A stretch of 12,321 nt of DNA from an uncultured Rhodocyclaceae bacterium. Its GTDB lineage: Bacteria > Pseudomonadota > Gammaproteobacteria > Burkholderiales > Rhodocyclaceae. A program made the translations under genes and the position numbers. The notes under the pieces are model-generated. The model had not been told where the DNA came from. It did no database searches and saw only the letters and a program-made list of their open reading frames with translations. Shown one piece after another: positions 8,275-12,321 of the stretch. Each line of letters begins with the position of its first letter. Positions within the stretch are counted from its first letter, which is position 1. The DNA lies in assembly GCA_903930805.1 (NCBI GenBank), contig CAIYZZ010000080.1, positions 1 through 12,321 on the forward strand, written 5' to 3'.

Positions 8275-8778
8275 TCAGTTGCCCTGTGAGACCCGAAATA
8301 TTTTGAAATCCGTCTTCAGGTAATGCCGCTCCGCCACGAAACGATCCAGCAGCAGAGCATCCTCCTTCGACTTCAGGCCGCCGGTGAGACGCGCGACCTC
8401 CTTGCCCTCGCTGTCAAGAAACACCAGCACCGGGCGCCATTTGCGCGGGTTATAGCGTTTGACCATCGCATGGCGCGGGTCATCGTCGTCCAGTTGTAGA
8501 TCGCTGAAATCGGCATGGGCGCCAACGTAGTTCTTGATGAATCTTGCACTGACTTCAGGAATACGCAGCACACTCACGGTGTAGCGGCAGGCCCCTCAGT
8601 TGGCTTGATCGCCGAAGTACAGCATGACGTGGCGCGCGGGTGTGGCACGAATCTGCGCCAGCGCTGCCACATCGTCATGGGCCAGCGGTACCACGCCATC
8701 GAGATGGTCAGCAGCGATGGCAGGAAGGCTGATCAGGGCCGCGATGACAAGAGCAAACAGGGACAGTAAATGTCTCAT
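8275..8778 (-). CDS. Secreted thioredoxin-fold selenoprotein with Sec-x-x-Cys active site (in-frame TGA at 8596-8598)
   Basis: The 167-codon gene runs through one in-frame TGA at codon 61. Read as selenocysteine, the protein has a signal peptide (MRHLLSLFALVIAALISLPA, then IA before ADHLDG), a thioredoxin beta strand HVMLYFG (50-56), the active site Sec61-Gly-Ala-Cys64, a probable cis-proline Pro116 in KWRPVLVF, and a C-terminal strand-helix part with FLDSEGKEVARL. This is the layout of periplasmic thioredoxin-like (Thioredoxin_7, SoxW-like) proteins, which have CxxC at this place. Both sides of the TGA are conserved-looking sequence in the same frame, so it is not a frameshift. A SECIS-like hairpin follows the TGA and selA, selB and selC are immediately downstream. 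A plain nonsense mutation is the alternative. The ribosome binding site is weak (no clear GGAG before the ATG). The substrate is unknown; a thiol-disulfide or peroxide-related periplasmic reductase role is inference. Confidence 0.87.
8564..8589 (-). promoter_or_regulatory. SECIS-like hairpin for UGA decoding
   Basis: On the minus strand, 6 bases after the TGA, TGCCGC and then ACAC pair with GTGT and GCTGCG. A single U (8583) bulges on the 5' side and there is one C-U mismatch. The apical loop is CGUGA with G at 8577 and U at 8576. In the E. coli fdhF SECIS, SelB needs a bulged U and an apical GU; there the bulged U is 6 bases before the loop G, and the same spacing is seen here, with the whole element one base closer to the UGA. 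It overlaps coding sequence, as bacterial SECIS elements do. Confidence 0.75.
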
Positions 8779-8817
8779 TGGGGGCGCTCGATTACGACAG
8801 TGGAGAGAAGTGGCGAT

Positions 8818-8848
8818 GAAGCGGTACTTGGCTCACAAGTACCGCTTC
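8818..8848 (-). terminator. Long perfect hairpin between HU and selenoprotein genes
   Basis: GAAGCGGTACTTG and CAAGTACCGCTTC form a perfect 13-bp stem with a 5-base loop, starting 7 bases after the HU stop codon. The strong stem suggests a transcription end or an mRNA 3' protecting structure for the abundant HU message. Neither strand has a T tract after it, so it does not fit a standard intrinsic terminator and might only reduce read-through. Confidence 0.5.
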
Positions 8849-8855
8849 CCGAGGC

Positions 8856-9152
8856 TTACTTCTTCTTGGCAGCCTTCTTGCCGGCAACAGTGGCCTTGAA
8901 GGTCGCACCCGCCGTAAAACGCGGCACGGTCGTAGCGGCAATTTTCAGAACGGCACCGGTGGCCGGGTTGCGGCCGGTACGCGCGGCACGCTTGGATGAC
9001 TTGAAGGTGCCGAAGCCAACCAGGGTAACGGTGTCGCCCTTGGCAACGGTTTTGACGACGGTGGCGATCATGGCAGAAACTGCCCGCTCGGCATCGGCCT
9101 TTGTGAGTTCAGAGGACTTAGCAATGGCTTCAATGAGTTCTGTTTTGTTCAT
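8856..9152 (-). CDS. HU-family histone-like DNA-binding protein
   Basis: This is a 98-residue nucleoid protein that bends and compacts DNA as a dimer. It begins MNKTELIEAIAKSSELTKAD and has the HU core VTLVGFGTF (42-50) and the DNA-binding arm region around RTGRNPATG (58-66). It ends with an Ala/Lys-rich tail, GKKAAKKK, a little longer than in E. coli HU (90 aa) and like basic tails seen in some betaproteobacterial HU proteins. The start at 9152 is supported by a strong AGGAAAG ribosome binding site 5 to 6 bases upstream. The upstream GIY-YIG frame runs into it without a stop. Confidence 0.93.
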   Translation of the reverse strand: MNKTELIEAIAKSSELTKADAERAVSAMIATVVKTVAKGDTVTLVGFGTFKSSKRAARTGRNPATGAVLKIAATTVPRFTAGATFKATVAGKKAAKKK

Positions 9153-9443
9153 GGTGTCTTTCCTGTGAGAGTCATGCGTTAGTAATCGGGCAAACGACCG
9201 GACGGCGACAATCTTTTTTGCCTTCGGCAATCGCTTGATTTCCATTTCGGCCCGCAGCGCTTCTGAATGCGAACCGACGGAGCAGGATGCTACCAAGTGA
9301 ATCGGCTTATGGGAACGGGTATAGCGTGAACCTTTTCCATTTAAATGCTCCAGAAAACGACGTTCGACGTCAATTGTGATTCCCGTGTAAAGGGATCCGT
9401 CGCTGCATTCGAGGATGTAGAGGTGCCAGATGGAATGCGTCAT
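8856..9443 (-). CDS. GIY-YIG nuclease-superfamily (YhbQ/UPF0213-like) domain open in frame through HU
   Basis: The first 97 residues form a small GIY-YIG domain: WHLYILECSDGSLYTGIT (the GIY and YIG strands), DVERRFLEH with the conserved Arg, GKGSRYTRSH, and ALRAEMEIKRLPKAKK with the probable catalytic Glu. This matches YhbQ-type proteins of about 95-100 residues. No stop codon separates it from HU: the frame runs from KKIVAVRSFARLL through HRKDT directly into MNKTEL, giving a 195-residue open fusion. HU has its own strong ribosome binding site, so HU can be made separately. The fused product may be made too, or the GIY-YIG stop was lost. I use the ATG at 9443; an ATG at 9497 has a better ribosome binding site (AGGTGGGG) but adds an unlikely Arg-rich leader. 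Confidence 0.7.
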   Translation of the reverse strand: MTHSIWHLYILECSDGSLYTGITIDVERRFLEHLNGKGSRYTRSHKPIHLVASCSVGSHSEALRAEMEIKRLPKAKKIVAVRSFARLLTHDSHRKDTMNKTELIEAIAKSSELTKADAERAVSAMIATVVKTVAKGDTVTLVGFGTFKSSKRAARTGRNPATGAVLKIAATTVPRFTAGATFKATVAGKKAAKKK

Positions 9444-9524
9444 GGGGACCAATCGGGTGGGGCGTCTGCCTGCGGCTACGTACCTCATGCGGGGCATTTC
9501 ACCCCACCTGCGCCGGTTCTATAT

Positions 9525-10445
9525 TCAGCCGTTACCCGGCACCAGCAGCAGGTTCGGGCCAGCGCGGGCATAGCCGGCCTCATCGACCAGGATATCCAGT
9601 GCCAGTGTGGCGAGATCGTCAGCCACGGGATCGACACCCCCCCTTTCCGTATAGACGATCTTCAGGTAGCTCTTGCAACTGTCGCAGGTCTCGGCGCGCA
9701 TGGCTTCGGGATTTTTCACGCCTGCCCCTTCGAGCTGGCGATAGCTGATACCGTCGTTGGCGTCACAGGCGGCGCACTTGACGCGCACCAGATTCCATTC
9801 GGTGTTGCACAGCGCGCAATGCAAAAAGCGCAGGTTGGCAGTTTCACCCACCGTTTTCACGATGCTGGCCACCGGCAGAAACCCACAGCAGGGACATACG
9901 CCAAGAACATCAAGTACCGTGATACCAGCGCCGACCCTTTGCGCTAGGCCTGTCCATAACACTTGCAGAGCGGCGCCGACGTAAGGCAAGAGTGCCGCAT
10001 CATCGCCATAAAGTTCGGTGTGCAAAACACGTTCGGCAAGTTCTTCAAGCTTGTCGGCAGGTAACGTGGCGATGCGCGCGAGATCGGCACGCGCGGCTTC
10101 AGGTGCGGCTGGCGTGACGGTAGTGGCGAGTTGCCTCAGCACCCCATGCCAAGCCGGGTCGCGCTGCCAGTGCTGCGCAGGCAGTGGTGGCATGCGGTGT
10201 TCGCGTGCCTGTTGCAGCGCATCTGCTGTGGGGAGTGGTAACACCGGCAATTTTTGCAGCGCGTCGTGCTGCGTGCGACTGATTACGGCGAGAAAGCGCA
10301 ACCAGTCGCCGAGCGTGTGACCCGTGGCCAGTTGCTCGAAACGCGTAGCGCGCGCAGTGAAAATATCGGTAGCTGGTGCGATCACCGCAGGCGGCTCACT
10401 CGACGATTTGATCGGGATGATGGGAGTTTGAGTAGATGCAGTCAT
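9525..10445 (-). CDS. fdhE: Formate dehydrogenase accessory protein FdhE
   Basis: FdhE binds the Tat-exported formate dehydrogenase and helps its maturation in the cytoplasm. At 306 residues it matches the E. coli protein (309). It has four CxxC pairs in its C-terminal half: C184/C187 (CPCC), C210/C213 (CALC), C224/C227 (CAAC) and C254/C257 (CDSC), the rubredoxin-like iron-binding part of the family. It lies downstream of the formate dehydrogenase genes on the same strand. Its ATG is only 10 bases past the T tract of the terminator after the gamma subunit gene and has no clear Shine-Dalgarno sequence, so its expression probably depends on terminator read-through or a promoter inside the upstream region. 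Confidence 0.95.
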   Translation of the reverse strand: MTASTQTPIIPIKSSSEPPAVIAPATDIFTARATRFEQLATGHTLGDWLRFLAVISRTQHDALQKLPVLPLPTADALQQAREHRMPPLPAQHWQRDPAWHGVLRQLATTVTPAAPEAARADLARIATLPADKLEELAERVLHTELYGDDAALLPYVGAALQVLWTGLAQRVGAGITVLDVLGVCPCCGFLPVASIVKTVGETANLRFLHCALCNTEWNLVRVKCAACDANDGISYRQLEGAGVKNPEAMRAETCDSCKSYLKIVYTERGGVDPVADDLATLALDILVDEAGYARAGPNLLLVPGNG

Positions 10446-10455
10446 GGGAGCGGGG

Positions 10456-10488
10456 AAGAAAAAGCCCGCAGGGGAAAACCTGCGGGCT
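10456..10488 (-). terminator. Intrinsic terminator between fdnI and fdhE
   Basis: AGCCCGCAGG and CCTGCGGGCT form a 10-bp G+C-rich stem around a 6-base loop. On the minus strand it is followed by TTTTCTT. It lies 20 bases past the gamma subunit stop and just before the fdhE ATG. It should reduce fdhE expression relative to the enzyme subunits. Confidence 0.88.
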
Positions 10489-10508
10489 CTGAGCTTAACA
10501 CTTGAGAA

Positions 10509-11132
10509 TTAGGGCTTGCCAGTGACTTGTCGATACCAGGCGCGGTGGTGCTGCTTGGCCCAGGCGCGTGTCACCGTGCCGTACCACATGGCGCGCATGG
10601 TGCCCTTGACCCAGATTGCCGCATAGATGTGAACAAAGGCAACACCGATCATGACCGCTGCCGTTGCCGCATGGATCACGGCCCCGAAGCGCACGGCACC
10701 CACCGGGAAACTGAAGTAGGCACGCCACAGCAGGATGCCGGAGACGAACAGCAACGCGACGCTGGCAGCCATGACCCAGAACATCATCTTCTGGCCGCCG
10801 TTGTACTTGCCCTGTTCCGGCATGTTGTGGTCGTCTCCGGTCACCATCTCACCCGCCCGCGACAACCACTCCTGATCCGCCGGGGTCATGGTGTTCAATG
10901 ACTTGAAGCGGAAGAACAGCCCGAGGAAGGAGGCCGTCATCAGCACCCCGATGAAGGGATGCAGGATGCGCGACCAAACACCGCCGCCAAACAACTGCGT
11001 CAGCGGCCAGAACGCCGGATGGAAGAAAGCCAGGCCGGAGAGCGCGAGCAGAATGAAGCTGATGCCCACGACCCAGTGATTGGCCCGCTCATGCGCCGTG
11101 TAGCGCTGCAGGTCTTTCGGATTGCGGATCAT
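10509..11132 (-). CDS. fdnI: Formate dehydrogenase gamma subunit, cytochrome b556
   Basis: This membrane subunit passes electrons from the Fe-S beta subunit through two hemes b to quinone. It has 207 residues and four hydrophobic helices (about 21-38, 52-74, 115-136 and 148-174). The likely heme ligands are His19, His58, His154 and His168, matching in order and spacing the four ligands of E. coli FdnI (18, 57, 155, 169). The start is the ATG at 11132 with a strong GAGGAGAA ribosome binding site. It follows the beta subunit gene by 76 bases; an intrinsic terminator follows it. Confidence 0.95.
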   Translation of the reverse strand: MIRNPKDLQRYTAHERANHWVVGISFILLALSGLAFFHPAFWPLTQLFGGGVWSRILHPFIGVLMTASFLGLFFRFKSLNTMTPADQEWLSRAGEMVTGDDHNMPEQGKYNGGQKMMFWVMAASVALLFVSGILLWRAYFSFPVGAVRFGAVIHAATAAVMIGVAFVHIYAAIWVKGTMRAMWYGTVTRAWAKQHHRAWYRQVTGKP

Positions 11133-11176
11133 TGTTTGTTCTCCTCAAGATGACGAGCGCAGTGAGCAAGAAGACT

Positions 11177-11194
11177 TTCCCCCGCGAGGGGGAA
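11177..11194. repeat. Small G+C-rich hairpin between beta and gamma subunit genes
   Basis: TTCCCCC and GGGGGAA form a 7-bp perfect stem around GCGA inside the 76-base gap. There is no T tract on either strand. It resembles C/G-run hairpins dispersed in betaproteobacterial intergenic DNA and might be an mRNA processing or stability site; it should not separate the two genes into different transcripts. Confidence 0.5.
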
Positions 11195-11208
11195 GCGAAG
11201 GGGGCGGG

Positions 11209-12093
11209 TCATGATTCCTCCTTTTCAAGCTCGTCTTCCAGTTCCTTGGAGACCTCGTTCGGCCCTTGGGTGATGTAGTGGAACAGGCTACCGAGCGCCA
11301 CAGCCGCCAAGGCGACGTTGGCGAGCGGCTTGGCGAAGCCCTTCCACAACGAGACCAGCGGGCTGATGCCGGGGTCGTTGGGGAGGTTGCTGTACAACTC
11401 CGGCCGGTCGGCGTGATGCAGCACGTACATGACGTGTGTGCCGCCCACCCCCTGCGGATCGTAGAGCCCCGCCTTGTCGTAGCCACGCGACTTGAGATCC
11501 ACGAGGCGCTTCTCGGCGTAATCCTTCATCTGCTCTTTTGAGCCGAACTGGATCGCACCGGTCGGGCACACCTTGGCGCAAGCGGGTGCCTGGCCAACGG
11601 CCACGCGGTCGGAGCACAGTGAGCATTTGTAGGCCTTGCTGTCCTCCGGCGAGATGCGCGGTACGTTGAAGGGGCAGCCGGTGACGCAGTAGCCGCAGCC
11701 GATGCAGTTTTCCTGGTGAAAATCGACGATGCCGTTGGCGTACTGGATGATGGCACCGGGGGCCGGGCAGGCCTTGAGGCAACCCGGGTCGGCACAATGC
11801 ATGCAGCCGTCCTTGCGGATCAGCCACTCCAACTTACCCTTCTCCTCGACCTCGGCAAAGCGCATCACGGTCCATGACTTGGCGGTGAGATCCACGGGAT
11901 TGTCATACACCCCCTTGCAGCTCCCCACTTCGTCGCGGATGTCGTTCCACTCCATGCACGCCACTTGGCAGGCCTTGCAGCCGATGCAAGTGGACACGTC
12001 GATCAGTTTCGCCACTTCTGTGGTCTGTCGCACGCCGGGCGCCGGCGTGGTCGTCGCCGAGCGGCGGGCGATGTCTAGACTTTGTAAAGCCAT
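11209..12093 (-). CDS. fdxH: Formate dehydrogenase beta subunit, four [4Fe-4S] clusters
   Basis: This subunit carries electrons from the molybdenum/tungsten alpha subunit to the cytochrome b subunit. The 294-residue protein has the full FdnH cysteine set: C36, C39, C42, C46; C97, C100, C105, C109; C130, C133, C136, C140; and C157, C160, C172, C176. That gives four [4Fe-4S] clusters. A single membrane anchor lies near the C-terminus (about 253-274), followed by an acidic tail, as in FdnH of E. coli, where the cluster domain faces the periplasm. The ATG at 12093 is 12 bases after the alpha stop and has AGGGAG upstream, so it is co-transcribed with alpha. Confidence 0.96.
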   Translation of the reverse strand: MALQSLDIARRSATTTPAPGVRQTTEVAKLIDVSTCIGCKACQVACMEWNDIRDEVGSCKGVYDNPVDLTAKSWTVMRFAEVEEKGKLEWLIRKDGCMHCADPGCLKACPAPGAIIQYANGIVDFHQENCIGCGYCVTGCPFNVPRISPEDSKAYKCSLCSDRVAVGQAPACAKVCPTGAIQFGSKEQMKDYAEKRLVDLKSRGYDKAGLYDPQGVGGTHVMYVLHHADRPELYSNLPNDPGISPLVSLWKGFAKPLANVALAAVALGSLFHYITQGPNEVSKELEDELEKEES

Positions 12094-12105
12094 GTCGTCT
12101 CTCCC

Positions 12106-12321
12106 TTATGCCTTCTCGATGTTGACCAGGAACGCCTTGAATTCCGGCGTCTGCGAATTGGCGTCACCCACGAACGGCGTCAGCGTGTTGGTGATGAAGC
12201 CCGGCTTGGTGACACCCTTGAAGCCCCAATGGATCGGGATACCCACGGTATGCACCTTCTTGCCGTCGACATCGAGCGCCTTGATCCGCTTGGTGACCAC
12301 CGCCACCGCCTTGATGAAGCC
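12106..12321 (-). CDS. fdnG: Formate dehydrogenase alpha subunit, C-terminal end (5' part outside window)
   Basis: The frame is open from the window edge. It encodes the last 71 residues of the catalytic subunit, in the molybdopterin-dinucleotide-binding C-terminal domain. Visible family blocks are KAVAVVTKRIKAL, VGIPIHWGF, NTLTPFVGDAN and the end FKAFLVNIEKA. The GTG at 12306 is inside the domain and is not a start. Alpha subunits of this type often hold Sec at the metal site, which would explain the sel genes nearby, but that residue lies outside the window. Confidence 0.93.
   Translation of the reverse strand, partial: GFIKAVAVVTKRIKALDVDGKKVHTVGIPIHWGFKGVTKPGFITNTLTPFVGDANSQTPEFKAFLVNIEKA

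Noticed and set aside
1..12321. CRISPR arrays or tandem repeats
   Set aside because: No regularly spaced repeats are visible anywhere in the window.

Overview
The window looks like a piece of a betaproteobacterial chromosome, most likely Rhodocyclales-like. I infer this from the style of the signalling proteins and from the formate dehydrogenase and selenocysteine genes; I ran no database search. It splits into two halves that face each other around a tRNA-Sec gene.

Left half (1-4438, + strand) is sensory. It holds the C-terminal end of an EAL-type c-di-GMP phosphodiesterase, a hemerythrin domain with a frameshifted C-terminus, a soluble methyl-accepting chemotaxis protein with a C-terminal zinc-binding CZB domain, and a membrane histidine kinase. 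The kinase sensor domain carries a CxxCH heme-attachment motif. Together these genes suggest sensing of oxygen, redox state or metals.

Boundary (about 4440-4790). Next to the 3' end of selC lie two decayed mobile-element fragments that abut head to head: the N-terminus of an ISAs1-like transposase (+) and a piece of a tyrosine integrase N-terminal domain (-). This fits selC having served as an integration site.

Right half (4791-12321, all - strand) is a formate dehydrogenase and selenocysteine region. In transcription order it holds the fdnG 3' end, the Fe-S beta subunit, the cytochrome b gamma subunit, an intrinsic terminator, fdhE, a GIY-YIG domain open in frame with a histone-like HU gene, a long hairpin, a thioredoxin-like gene, selA, selB and selC (tRNA-Sec, anticodon UCA). 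selA and selB overlap by 4 nt and selC begins 8 nt after selB.

The main discovery is the thioredoxin-like gene at 8275-8778. It appears as two short ORFs, but both are in one frame separated by a single TGA. That TGA sits where the first Cys of a thioredoxin CxxC motif should be, giving Sec-Gly-Ala-Cys. It is followed at the right distance by a hairpin with the bulged U and apical GU of bacterial SECIS elements. I read it as a secreted thioredoxin-fold selenoprotein encoded directly upstream of the machinery that makes and inserts selenocysteine.
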